A stretch of DNA of 64,000 nt from Curvularia sp. ZM96. Lineage: Eukaryota > Ascomycota > Dothideomycetes > Pleosporales > Pleosporaceae. Positions 36,920-48,160 of this stretch are shown one piece after another (the first letter of the stretch is position 1; the number at the start of each line of letters is the position of its first letter). The notes under the pieces were generated by a model, which ran no database searches, had not been told where the DNA came from, and was given only the letters and a program-made list of their open reading frames with translations. A program made the translations under genes and the position numbers. Location: assembly GCA_022457065.1 (NCBI GenBank), contig JAJGBQ010000005.1:744001-808000 (forward strand), written 5' to 3'.

Positions 36920-38215
36920 AGCAATTATAAAACAAAAAAGAAAGGAATTTAAAAAAAAAATAACACTATCAAAAAGGGTTTTCCTTCCCAGCTCGGACTT
37001 ACTTTTTTGTTTATTCCTTCATACAGCGAAGATAATGAATAAGCATCTGGATTCCGACTAGGAGATGTCACCGCCACTCCCTCTCCCTATGCACATATAG
37101 TTTCTGATAGCGTTTGTGTCTTGTCTTGTTATCCAGTTTCTTGAGCGTTCTCGTTATTTGCATTGAGAAATTTTCGGCATTTTGGCATTGTATCGAATAC
37201 AAGTATAGTACTATACGCTACGCAACTACATGTAACAACATGCGCGTATATTACATGTTTCGAATTAGAAGCATGTCCATATCAAAAAAGTTCCTCAACC
37301 TTTCCGACTCATTTGTCTTCAACTTTTGCACCTCGACTCGATCCAAAATCAATCACAATGTACATCAAACGCGACTTGTTCGTATTTTCGTATTCTTTAC
37401 ACACCCATACCCTGCTTCTTTCTTTCTCCTTACCTCTCCCGACGAAAGAAAAATACGATCATACGAACCCCCCCTCTCTTCTGTCCTATCTCTATACACG
37501 CACACAAGCCCCGACACGTAATCACTCGCGGGGGACCCGCCGCCGCCGCTTGTCGATTGTGAAAGCGGGAAGCACCAGAGAACTAAAAACAAAAAGTGAG
37601 GCGAACAATACGCCGAGGCGGAGACGAGATACGAGAGAGAACGGCGGTGGGATGTCAAACGATCCGATCGCGGGGAGGAGATATCGTAAACGGTGGAGTG
37701 TGGTGGGTCTTGTTTGCTTGTCCCTTGTTCCCTGGAGGTTGGTGGGTTTAGGTGATGACGCGATTAGCGATCGCAAGGGTTGAAGATGAAAGGGTGGCGG
37801 GGTATGAGACCGGGGGAGGGGGGTTGCTGAAGGGCAAGTGAACGGTGGCAAAAAGAAACACAAAAGGCGGGACGGTTTTACCACTGTGTGATGTGTGGTG
37901 TGGTGATTATAGCGTCTTGTGCAATCGTGGTGTTGAGGGATGAACGACGACGAGGGTGGATGGTGGGAGAAGAAAAGCACAAAAAGAATGTGATTCTAGT
38001 ATATGTGATTCTCTTCAGGGCTGTATAAAGTATCGTGTAGCTATTTCGTATGGACTGCATTTTCTATCTAACCGCGTTGACTGCCTCCTCATAAACGGAG
38101 TTTTCCGAAATCCCATCGTTGGTCGTGACTTCCATATCATCAATGTGCCGTTGAACCGGCTCCTACCGCATCGTCTTCGTCGTGAACATGTTCATCATCA
38201 TAGTCGTTAAATGTT
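36920..38215. other. intergenic between convergent genes, 1.3 kb
   Basis: Tail-to-tail interval, A/T-rich just after the stop at 36919 (poly-A run near 36950), then mixed. The open frames on either strand (for example 37163-37783 plus and 37522-37980 minus) translate to low-complexity Ser/Thr/Arg and look like chance. No gene is supported. Confidence 0.5.
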
Positions 38216-39962
38216 CTACTCACTCTTCCCACCAAAGCTCTTGCCCTCGGCACTAACCCTACTCGTGCTCCTCACTGGACCAGGAGTCATCACGCTGCCG
38301 GGCACGACAGCAGGCGCAGATGCAGCAGCCGGCGGAGGAACAATACCACCACTGCTCAGCGGCATGGGACTCGCATTTGTAGCCAACGGCACCGTACTCG
38401 CGCTATGCGTCAGCACGTGTCCTGGTCCTGGTCCCGGCGCATTACCCAGTTCAGGGTCGAGGCTGCCTTCCCTCTTCTCTGAGTCGTCTTTGCTGTTGTT
38501 ATCTTGATCTCTGCCGTCATCGTCTTGGCCGGGATTGGCGACCTCGTACTCAAGGATCTTGATGAATTGGTAGAAGAGCAGGGCGAGGATGGCGCCGAAG
38601 CCGGGTCCGACCCAGTAGATCCAGTGGTCTTTGTCGAATACGCCGGTTACTACGCAGGGACCAAAGGAGCGCGCGGGGTTGAGTGAGCCACCGGTGTAGT
38701 AGACGCCTACGAGTTCGGCGATGAAGAGGGCTAGCCCGATGCCTACAGGTGCGATGAAGGTCGCTGGAGGGGGTGAGTCAGTTGTTTCGTCCAAGCACGG
38801 TGTACTTGTCACATACCCTTATGCTTCTCTTTTGCCAACATGAAAATGGTAAAAACCAACTCTGCCGTCAACACAGCCTCGATCATCGTCCCCTGAGCCA
38901 GACTAGTTCCTTGACCCAATGTAGTCCTAACGTTAAAGTTTGTCGGAAACAATAGCTTGACCAGGAAACTGGCAAAGATGCTTCCGATGATTTGTGCGGC
39001 GAACAACAAAAAGGCTCGGATGGGACTCAGTGCGCGGCATAGCAGCATGGCGAACGTGACGGCGGGGTTGAATAAGCCGCCGGAGATACGGAAAAAGACC
39101 CAGACGTTGACCATGAGCGAGAATGCAAACACGAGAGCAATGTAGAGAAGAACAATCGGCGAGAAACCAGCGGCTTCACCCGTCGTGGTGTTGGACTGGG
39201 GCGCAGCTGCGGACCTGATATTGGCGACCTGTGTGCCCGAGAAGGCGAAGAAGAGGAACATGGTTGTTCCTACAAATTCTCCTACAAAGGCTACGAAGTC
39301 TGTTGAGTCATTAGTAAAGAAGCTGTTTATGACCTACTGTTAGAGGACTTACGGTTCTTTGCGTTACTTCCCATCCAGATCATCCAAGGTAACCTCATTG
39401 CATGCTCTGCGCTCGGCATCGGGGGCGGGGGGCCTCGACCTCCATTACCTGGCATAGTAGAATATCGGCCATAGGCATCTTGATAGTACGGGTAGTACAT
39501 TTCGTAATTTGGCCTACCAGGCATGTCTGCATAAGCGGTATGTGCGTTCATATCCCAGTTGTTCCTAGGCATAGATCCATACCGCGCGCTTTGCTCTGGG
39601 AAGTTGCCGTACGAGACGGGAGGACGTGTATGCCGTCTGTTGGTGTGGTACTGATGTGCTCGGGGGTCTTGTTCTTCTTCTGGGTACTCTTCCACAGAGG
39701 GGACTGGATGGTTTGAGGGATTGACCGGCACGTTCTGGGACGACCTTCGAGGGCGCGAGGGCGCGAGTGGAGGTACGGCTGGTGGCTCAGGCTCCATGCG
39801 GGTGTCAAGACGTGCTGGATATCCTTGCACAGGAGTACGTAGAAGATCCTGTCTGGAATCACCCGATGAAGAATTATGCAGAGGCGCGGGCGACTCTACT
39901 ATCGATCCATCAGGAAGTTGTCCAGTGTAAAACTGACGGAAAGTGCTATTTGATCGCGACAT
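38216..39962 (-). CDS. aquaporin/MIP channel with long N-terminal extension
   Basis: Three minus-strand exons: 39962-39353, 39299-38817 and 38763-38216; 546 residues. Residues 1 to ~203 form a cytosolic-looking extension rich in Pro, Arg, Tyr and Ser (RPPVSYGNFPEQSARYGSMP). The MIP channel occupies ~204-440 and starts with HFVAFVGEFVGTTMFLFFAF. The first NPA box is FNPAVTF (~280) and the second is SLNPARSFGP (~391), so both pore half-helices are canonical. The arginine of the selectivity filter is present right after the second NPA. The C-terminal ~100 residues have an acidic Asp/Asn/Lys run and a Pro/Gly/Ala-rich tail. Water or small-solute transport at the plasma membrane or vacuole is expected from the family; substrate specificity is not decided here. 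Fungal MIPs vary widely in N-terminal length. Confidence 0.92.
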
Positions 39963-41496
39963 GAAGTGGTCAGACTTGATGATGGTTGTCTGGGACTTGT
40001 AGATATGTGGTAGGTACGTGTCCCAATAAGTAAACCAGTAAATGAGTTTTGTTCAAAGACAAAAGATCCTTGCAAGTATACAGGTATGAGCCTTTAAACA
40101 GAGCGAGTAATTGTTCATCCTGAGCGAACACCGACGATCATATATGCTCGTAGCCCAGTAAGTCCCTGCCACCGGCTTTTGACCGCCAGCCTTTGTCCGA
40201 TGCCATATCTTGATAGTCCTCTCAACGATGACCCAGCCTCCTCACTAGGTCTTATTCGCTGATGAGAGTAACCGGTGGGCACTCGCTCCAGGGTCTCTAT
40301 ATCGAGATCCAAGCGATGATGTAAATGACGTCTTTTGCTGACCGTGACACGGAAAGGGTAAGAAGAAGCACTGTGGGAGCAAGGGTGGTGTTGTAAAAGA
40401 AGCATGCATTGCCTGGTTAGGCATACGAGAGTGCGGGATCAGATCTGCTGCGGGATAGCCAAGAGATTCGTAAGATTGGTCGGGCCGAGCAAATGAGGCT
40501 TCGGAAAGATGTCGACGACCGTTGTTACAGGTTATGGTAGTTGCTTGCGCGAACCAGGGTCTCTGTAGCTGAATAGGGATCCCTGTTGTGCGTCCTTTCT
40601 TGGCAGCCCCAGGACCTGTTTTTACTCACAAAGGTAAAGTCTCCCCAGTATGTTGCCACCAGAGGCGCCCCGAGATGGGCCGATAATGACGAGTTCTTAG
40701 ACGCGTGGACTTGCAGCCTCAAAAACAGCTGTTGTGGGCGTATCTTGTGGAGCGAAGACCCACGGGAAAGTACATGGAGCCAGTGCTGCCGTACGTCCTC
40801 CACTGCAAGATGATATATGCACTACGAACTCTTGTGTAAAGCCTATGTATAAAAGATCGTTGCCAAAGATTGCAAAAAGTTAACCTTGGCGAATGTATGT
40901 TTTGGAGGCTGGAGAACTTGTAAGGATACAAGGATACTTCGTGATCAGTGGCTTTAAGTCAGAACGGGAAAACAGAAAACCAGCTAACGATCGCGCATCG
41001 ACTAGGGCGGTCTGCCTTGACTACTGGACGGATCTAGAGGCCTTGAACGAGACAGAACTCCGAGAGACCAAGGCAGTTTCTCTTCGTGAATGGCGCAGGT
41101 TTTTGAAACCACCGTGCGTTGTGCCGATGCCAACGATCAACTTGGCTCCGACATCGCCGAAAGCGTAGAGCACGAACGGCGGTTTTGGAAGTATCAACTC
41201 TGGCCAATGAAGCAGATGCCGATGGTCGTGTATCGGACTAGATCCAACTGCTCTTAAGCGTCCTTCACCCCACATCAAACAGATGCATACAAGAGGACCC
41301 TGGTTTGTACGGATATAGCCTGCTTATATTTTAAGCTGCAACCAAGCGTGAGTTTGAATTTTGTTGAAAACGACTGAACAGAGAAAAGCTGATTGTAAAG
41401 CTAGAAGCTCGAGATTGTTTTTATTTTATCTTATCATAGACTCATCGAGCGCATATGGGTCTCCCCAGCGCGAGTGAATTTATTAACAGAAACGTT
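39963..41496. other. intergenic, 1.5 kb
   Basis: Lies between the aquaporin start and the INH1 stop, both on the minus strand. A minus-strand frame at 41278-41021 has a Gly-rich stretch (FGDVGAKLIVGIGTTHGG) that reads like protein, but it is only 85 codons and joins to nothing recognisable. No other gene or repeat is supported. Confidence 0.45.
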
Positions 41497-42011
41497 TTAC
41501 TTCTGCTCGCCTTGGCCGGAAGCCTCGGACTCCTTGATGACTTCGTCGCTGGATTACGTCAGTCTGGTTGTGCTGGGGCGCAAATCAAAGGATTTACTAA
41601 CATGTGCTTGTCCAGCTCATCCATGTGCGCTCTTTGCTGCTTGAGCTTCTCCTTGATGGCCAAAAGCCTATGTATTGTCAGTTATGTGCCCCGAATTCTC
41701 GACGTATGGTATGGCGGGGCGTAGCGTCGTCGAGGGTACACAGGTGCGCATACTTGGCCTTCTCTTCTTGACGAATGTAGAGCTCCTCGGCGGCAGCCTC
41801 ACGCTTGGTGAAGGCGTCGCTATCAACCCAGTCAGCACGATATCAAAGCAATAGTAGCTTTGGAAGAACGTTGTGCTTACCCGCCAGCAGTTCCAGTCGG
41901 TCTCGATATACCCGAGCCGGTAGCTCCCTCCGTCAGGCGCAGAGCGGATGCGGAGAAGTAGCGGGGTGCGGCGATTGAGCGCGCGCTCTTGATGATGGAT
42001 GTACGAAGCAT
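41497..42011 (-). CDS. INH1: mitochondrial F1-ATPase inhibitor (IF1 family)
   Basis: Four small minus-strand exons: 42011-41881, 41819-41754, 41667-41602 and 41548-41497, joined across introns of 61, 86 and 53 bp; 104 residues. No single exon gives a long open frame, so the gene is easily missed. Residues 1-25 (MLRTSIIKSARSIAAPRYFSAS) are a typical mitochondrial presequence. The inhibitor motif GGDAFTKREAAAEELYIRQEE (~43-63) is followed by a coiled coil (KLLAIKEKLKQQRAHMDELDKHIDEVIKE) and a short acidic tail. All junctions keep the family pattern. Known role: IF1 binds the F1 sector at low matrix pH and blocks ATP hydrolysis by a reversed ATP synthase. Length matches the family (about 85-110 residues). 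Confidence 0.93.
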
Positions 42012-43461
42012 TGTGTATGGTATGGAGATTGGGTAAGAGATGGAAGGATTGGAGGAGCTGAATGTGGTTTTGTGCCAATTGAGTGTCGAAGTGGAGTGAT
42101 CACAGTCGATGCCTGGGGAGCTTGGACATTTGCGTCATTGGTCGATGGAAACACGTGACGCAATCATCCAGGCTCAGCCAGATGCCCAGATGCCCACTGG
42201 ACCCTGAATCAGCACACACCGGATAAGACCGCTGCGGACATGCAAATGCAAAAGGCCTTGCTGACTACATATATGTGTACTTGTAGTCAACAGTGTTGTG
42301 CTGTGGTACCGTTTGCCCGAGCACTGTACCGGTGACCAAACAACCAGTGCCATGGCGTGCTACGTAGACAGTACAGCAACTTGTCGGAACCTGTTCATCT
42401 CAACGTTCCGGGGCTGTCTAGGTGCACCAGTCTATACAAACATTGGTCGACATGGCAGTCATGGCGCTCAGTGGGCTCGCAGAGTCAATGCATGGGTCGT
42501 CTAGGAGCGCAGAGGCGATGCCCGACCCTCGCGGCAAAGTCGAGTCCTTGTAGCTGTCACCCAAGGCGTGTCCGGTGTGGGGCAGCCGGCAGCGTTAAGT
42601 AGTATGAAGACAGGCTTGGGATGTAAGCCTGCCGCATGAGTTCAAGACAGCCTTCAGTCTCGTGGCTGCAGTGATTGTACTCGAGGCCGATCCGTCCATG
42701 CAATGGCCCCTTTGGCGGTGACGGGCGCTGCTCGCCTGTCAAGAGGCCAAAGGTCGCGCTTGTTCTGGGCCGTGTGAAACGACCAAGGACAGGCAGGCGT
42801 GATCGACGCCAAGCCCAGTCGGGTTCTCTCTCCCTCCAAAGTCCCCTCCTCTGATAACTCAACCCAAACCGCCCTTGACCACGACTCTCCCACCTGCTTC
42901 CTTGTCCGCAACACATCGTCGCCTTCACCACCCACGCTTCTACACACCCAACTCCCTCTCCATACCCACTTTTCTCTTCGTAAGTCAGACACCGCATTTC
43001 GTCACGCACCCCCCCCCCAGAGCCGTAGACAGCTGCAATTTGCGCCCTTTGCCGCAACGACAATATCCACGACAACACCCCCGTGCCCGTCATCATACTC
43101 AGCCATCCAACCCTCCCGTACCCACGCTCAGCATGGCTGTCGTCGCGGCGGCGGCGGTGTGTCGGCGCTCCCTTTGGAGATCCGTGAGGGAGAGCTTGAG
43201 CCGCCCCTCTTTGCGCCCACCGCCGTTCGGTGCAAAGGCTACGAAGCAATTGATGTAGCTCCACTTGCCGCACTCTCCGCATCCTGATCACAGCACACCA
43301 AATCATCACGAGCGGGCAACATTAGGGCGATTCCTCTCTATCACGGCAATAGCGCACACTGGGCCTCTTACCGCCCAACAATTGCGATAGCGTCCGATCG
43401 CGCTCTTTCTGCGTTTGAGTTCAGTTCGGATTAGCTAACAGACGTGCACATAGACTACACA
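42012..43461. other. divergent promoter interval, INH1 / 14-3-3
   Basis: Head-to-head interval of 1.45 kb. The last ~650 bases before the 14-3-3 start are strongly C/T-rich, with a 10-base poly-C run at 43009-43018. That is typical of the leader and promoter of a highly expressed fungal gene. Frames at 42557-43309 (minus) and 42799-43287 (plus) overlap in this biased DNA and look like chance. No further gene is supported. Confidence 0.5.
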
Positions 43462-44465
43462 ATGGGTTACGAAGACTCCGTTTACCTGGCCAAGCTGGCC
43501 GAGCAGGCCGAGCGTTATGAGGGTAAGCATATGTGCAACTCAGATCCTAACCAAACGAGCTGACCGGCTGCGCAGAGATGGTCGAGAACATGAAGGCCGT
43601 TGCCTCTGCAGACCAGGAACTCTCCGTCGAGGAGCGAAACCTTCTCTCCGTTGCCTACAAGAACGTTATCGGTGCCCGCCGCGCGTCCTGGAGAATCGTC
43701 ACCTCCATCGAGCAGAAGGAGGAGTCCAAGGGCAACGAGGCCCAGGTCGCTCTTATCAAGGAGTACCGCCAAAAGATTGAGGCTGAGTTGGCCAAGATCT
43801 GCGAGGACATTCTCGAGTGCCTTGACAAGCACCTGATCCCCTCTGCCGAGAGCGGCGAGTCCAAGGTCTTCTACCACAAGATGTAAGGAGTCGGATATAC
43901 GCCACTCTGCGGACCCTTTTGCTAACCATTTTCTCCTTTGATAGGAAGGGCGACTACCACCGCTACCTTGCCGAGTTTGCCGTTGGCGACAAGCGCAAGG
44001 AGTCCGCCGACAAGTCCCTCGAGGCTTACAAGGCCGCCACCGAGGTTGCCGCCTCCAGCCTGGCCCCCACCCACCCCATCCGCCTCGGACTTGCCCTCAA
44101 CTTTTCCGTTTTCTACTACGAGATCCTCAACTCGCCCGACCAGGCTTGCCAATTGGCCAAGCAGGCTTTTGACGATGCCATTGCTGGTACGTCTAAGATG
44201 CAAAGGTTGTTTACAAAAGCTAACACAAACACAGAGCTCGACACCCTGTCTGAGGAGAGCTACAAGGACTCTACCCTCATCATGCAGCTCCTTAGGGACA
44301 ACCTGGTAAGCCTCTAACATATCTTATGGTGGCAGCACAAGCGCTAATTCATTCCAGACCCTCTGGACATCATCCGAGACTGAGCCTTCTGGTGACGCCC
44401 CCGCTGCTGAGCCTGCTACCGACGCACCCAAGGCTGAGGAGGCTCCCGCTGAGGCTAAGGCATAA
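43462..44465 (+). CDS. artA: 14-3-3 protein
   Basis: Five exons: 43462-43522, 43576-43882, 43945-44186, 44235-44305 and 44358-44465; 262 residues. The protein opens MGYEDSVYLAKLAEQAERYEEM and keeps the phosphopeptide-binding core: NLLSVAYKNVIGARRASWR, the KMKGDYHRYLAEF helix (split by intron 2), LGLALNFSVFYYEI and the [27 protein letters not shown] signature (split by introns 3 and 4). The last ~30 residues are an Ala/Glu/Pro-rich variable tail. 14-3-3 dimers bind phosphoserine/threonine partners and regulate signalling, polarity and metabolism in the cytosol. ArtA is the Aspergillus nidulans name; orthology is assumed because other 14-3-3 copies could exist outside this window. Codon use is strongly biased to C-ending codons, as expected for high expression. 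Confidence 0.96.
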
Positions 44466-45455
44466 ACTAGATAATATGATATCAGACACAAAAATGGCAG
44501 GGGTAAATGGTATGGTGTATCTTGGTAAGAGTTGATGATGTCTTACTCATCATTTTCTGGTGGCATCAAGGGTAGTATATCCTAGCGTGCTTCAGGCCGG
44601 GTGCGCTTTGTTAGACTCCGAATTCTCATCCTGTCTACACTTCATTCGCTCAAACCTTTTTCTCTTGTCTTGTCAAATTTCTACAAGCGTGCGGCATCTA
44701 CAGTCGCCTCTTGTATGTCCCTTAACATTCACGGTTCCCTGTCTAAGATCTAGATGTTGATATCAACGGTATCCTTGGTACACTTAAGAGGATAGATACT
44801 CATTATGTTTCCACGATTCCCTACAACTCTTCTTTGAAGACTCATGAATTAAGACTATTGCTTCTTTTCACCACCAAATTGCATCTACAAGTGTGAGCTA
44901 AATGGATGAAATACAAAGGTAAATGTGGTATGGGCGACTACAACCGAATGAGCAGAGGCTAGGTGATTTCCACAATATTTTAGTGTAGTCGTTCCATCGT
45001 ATGGTTCAGACGCTACGGAGGTCAGGACCACTGTTATAGCTATGTTGGATAGGTTGACATCCATACTACGCCATGACTGTAAGACATCTTCGTACTGAGC
45101 GATGCAAGAAACTGGAGATAGACATAGCCATCGTTGAAGGGAGTATATAGAAGAGCCAGGCGAAGTATATATACAAAAAGAAATAGGGTTGACGAATGTT
45201 GACATGGGGGATACAATGTTTGCTGTGATTCATGACCGCGACCATGACCGCGAACAAACGTGTGCCCGCGGTTGGCCACTCCTTGAGTCGTACTGCATAA
45301 CCACAAATCAGGAGCCGAAGCCAAGTATACAAATCACTCATGCGAACCTTAAACACTTGTATTTTTGAACAGAAAAGAATACATAGCCTTGGTTGTATTT
45401 AGATGTACATAGTTCCCCACCCCCACTTTGTATTCCACACATACACCTCTCCACT
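44466..45455. other. intergenic between convergent genes, 1.0 kb
   Basis: Tail-to-tail interval between 14-3-3 (+) and SDH4 (-), A/T-richer than its flanks. Short frames such as 45066-45356 (minus) have no recognisable pattern. Nothing else is seen. Confidence 0.5.
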
Positions 45456-46179
45456 CTACGCGTGCCAAAGCCTGGCCACGGCCTCGGTGATACCAACGTC
45501 GTTGGTCTCAAATGAGTAGAGGGCAACACCGAGAGTAAGGGTTCCGATGCGGAGAGCCCACATGGCCAAGTTGCGGACAAGAGGGACACGATGTTTAGGG
45601 AAGTAGTCGATGATGCATGACCTGGACATGTTAGTCAGTCATTGGTGTCTAGATCAGATGGAAGCACATACTCGAAGCCAATGTGCGAGTGCACAACCAA
45701 AAGTGCGCAGAGAATCGAGTCAGTGAGTGGGTTGAGCGATCCAGCAGCGAAGGGCGCAATGGTCAAGGGGATCAGACCAGCAGAAACAATCCTATGCCAC
45801 ACTTATCAGCCTGTAATACTACAAAACATGATGCAAAATTTGGAGTTCCTCGTTATGTTCCTCCACAAACTTGGTAGTCGTACCTCTCGAAACTCCAGTG
45901 GTAGCTGCCGTGCGCATAGTCTGGCTCAGGTACAGGCACAGGGTCGTTGGTGGTTCCGACAATCTTCTGGGGCAATGGAGGCAGAATCTGATTGCGCTGG
46001 GTAGCATGGAAGGCGGCGACGCGGGTGGACTGGAGAATGGTTGAGCGCTGGAAAGCTGGGCGCAGTTGGTGGGCGAGCGGGCGGTTGATGGTGGAGCTGG
46101 CCGTCGACAGCATGCGCTGCGAGGCTTGAGGCTTGGTGCAAGCCTGCCTGAGGAGGCCGGGACGCATAATGGAAGCCAT
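45456..46179 (-). CDS. SDH4: succinate dehydrogenase membrane anchor subunit (CybS)
   Basis: Three minus-strand exons: 46179-45884, 45791-45672 and 45621-45456; 193 residues. The N-terminal ~65 residues are Arg/Ser/Gln/Ala-rich with few acidic residues, a mitochondrial presequence. The mature part begins with a conserved stretch (GSYHWSFER). Three membrane helices follow. The motif LLVVHSHIGFESCIIDYFP, completed across the second intron, carries the histidine and the Asp-Tyr pair typical of CybS for heme and quinone binding. It ends near VARLWHA. Known role: with SDH3 it anchors succinate dehydrogenase (complex II) in the inner membrane and forms the ubiquinone site. Its start faces the MAS1 start, 297 bp away. 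Confidence 0.93.
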
Positions 46180-46476
46180 TGCAGTGGTTGGAGCGAGGCA
46201 GCTGACGGGGACAGAGGCAGTGGGAGGTGGGAGGTCGCAAGACGATATCCCGGAACGGTCGAACTGATGTTGACGACAATGCCTCGGATGAAGCGATGCT
46301 GACGTCCCTGCGACGGTGATTGGCCAGCGGCGGAAGCCGGAAAATCCCGTGACAGCAGATTTCGAACGTCAATCCACCTCAACCTAGGCCAAGAAGCTGC
46401 AGCTTCGACGAATCTCAACCCCAACCCCCCATCACCGCCCCATCTCCATTCCTCCCCTGCACAGCGAGCAGACGCA
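46180..46476. promoter_or_regulatory. bidirectional promoter with CCAAT box, SDH4 / MAS1
   Basis: The 297 bases between two divergent mitochondrial genes contain ATTGG at 46319-46323, i.e. CCAAT on the minus strand, about 140 and 155 bases from the two start codons. The Hap2/3/5 (CBC) complex binds CCAAT in promoters of many respiratory genes. Binding here is inference. Confidence 0.5.
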
Positions 46477-48160
46477 ATGGCTTCCCGGCGGCTCGCACTC
46501 AACCTGCAGCAGAGCATGCGCTCTCGCTCCGCCATCAACGCCATCAAGTCATCGAGACAGTCGCCTTTGACACGAGGCCTGGCCACCCCCATCTCCTACG
46601 GCGCAAAGACCGAGTCGACCACCCTCAAAAACGGCTTTACGGTATGCCACAGATGCTGGAAGATAGCAGGATTGCAATTGACCCGAGTGTGTAGATTGCT
46701 ACCGAGCACTCCCCATGGGCCCAGACCTCCACGGTCGGTGTGTGGATCGACGCTGGAAGCCGCGCAGAGACGGACAAGACCAATGGAACTGCACACTTCT
46801 TGGAGCACCTTGCTTTCAAGGTACGGACACACGGCAGACCGCCAATGGCAGTGCGGGGCGACAGGACGCTGATGTAGAGACAAACAGGGAACCCAGAAGC
46901 GCACCCAGCAGCAATTGGAACTCGAGATTGAGAACATGGGCGGACACTTGAACGCCTATACCTCGGTATGTTGCGCCTGAATAGAGACGCATCTGGACGC
47001 CGGATATTGATGACGTGACAGCGCGAAAACACCGTCTACTACGCCAAGGCTTTCAACAACGATGTCCCCGCTGCCGTCGACATCCTTTCCGATATCCTTC
47101 AAAACTCCAAGCTCGAGCCCGCCGCCATCGAGCGCGAGCGTGATGTCATTCTCCGCGAGCAGGAAGAGGTGGACAAGCAGCTTGAGGAGGTTGTTTTCGA
47201 CCACCTTCACGCCACCGCTTTCCAGGGCCAGCCCCTCGGCCGCACCATTCTCGGACCCAAGGAGAACATCCAGAGCATCCAGCGCGCCGACCTCGAGAAC
47301 TACATCAAGACCAACTACACTGCTGACCGCATGGTCCTCGTTGGCGCTGGTGGCATTCCCCACCAGCAGCTCGTCGACCTCGCTGAGAAGTACTTTGCCA
47401 ACCTTCCCTCTGAGCCCCAGGACTACTCTGCCAAGTCGCTCGCCGCCGAGCAGAAGCAGAAGCCCGACTTTGTTGGATCCGAGGTCCGTCTCCGTGACGA
47501 CACCATGGGCACTGCCAACATCGCCATTGCCGTTGAGGGTGTCAGCTGGAGCGACCCCGACTACTTCACTGCGCTCGTAACACAGGCTATTGTTGGCAAC
47601 TGGGACCGCGCCATGGGTACCTCTGACTACCTTGGTAGCAAGCTCAGCAACTTCGTCTCTCAACACGCCCTGGCCAACAGCTTCATGAGCTTCTCCACCA
47701 GCTACTCTGACACTGGGTATGTTGTGATGTAAGAAAAATATGTGGGGGGATGACGCTAACATTTTCCAGTCTCTGGGGTATCTACCTTAACAGCTCCAAC
47801 CTGACCCAGCTCGACGACCTTGTCCACTTCACCCTCCGCGAATGGACTCGTCTCTCCATGAACGTCACCTCTGCTGAGGTCGAGCGCGCCAAGGCTCAAC
47901 TCAAGGCCTCCATCCTTCTTGCTCTTGACGGCACCACTGCCGTTGCCGAGGACATTGGTCGCCAGATTGTCACCACCGGCCGCCGGTTATCACCCGAGGA
48001 GGTTGAGCGTGTTGTTGGCCGCATCACAGAGAAGGACGTGATGCAGTTTGCCCGCAACAGGCTGTGGGACAAGGACATTGCCATTTCGGCGGTTGGACAG
48101 ATCGAGGGTCTCTTGGACTACAACCGCATCAGGAACGACATGAGCAGGATGCTCTCATAA
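46477..48160 (+). CDS. MAS1: mitochondrial processing peptidase beta subunit
   Basis: Five exons: 46477-46641, 46695-46820, 46888-46965, 47022-47716 and 47770-48160; 484 residues, normal for beta-MPP. A presequence (~1-35) is followed by the M16 peptidase domain. The zinc motif HFLEH (H89, E92, H93) lies in NGTAHFLEHLAFKGT, the last two residues across intron 2. NAYTS|RENTVYYAKAF, VDILSDILQNS and VILREQEEVDKQLEEVVFDHLH follow, the latter carrying the downstream glutamate zinc ligand region. The complete inverted HxxEH motif separates it from the alpha subunit and from complex III core proteins that lost it. Known role: the catalytic half of the dimer that removes presequences from imported matrix proteins. 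The coding exons have the C-ending codon bias of an abundant protein. Confidence 0.95.

Noticed and set aside
41021..41278. 85-codon minus-strand ORF with Gly-rich stretch
   Set aside because: Reads somewhat like protein but is short, unrecognised, and has no continuation through plausible introns.
42557..43309. 250-codon minus-strand ORF upstream of 14-3-3
   Set aside because: Lies in the C/T-rich leader of the 14-3-3 gene; translation is Arg/Gly-rich antisense of that bias.
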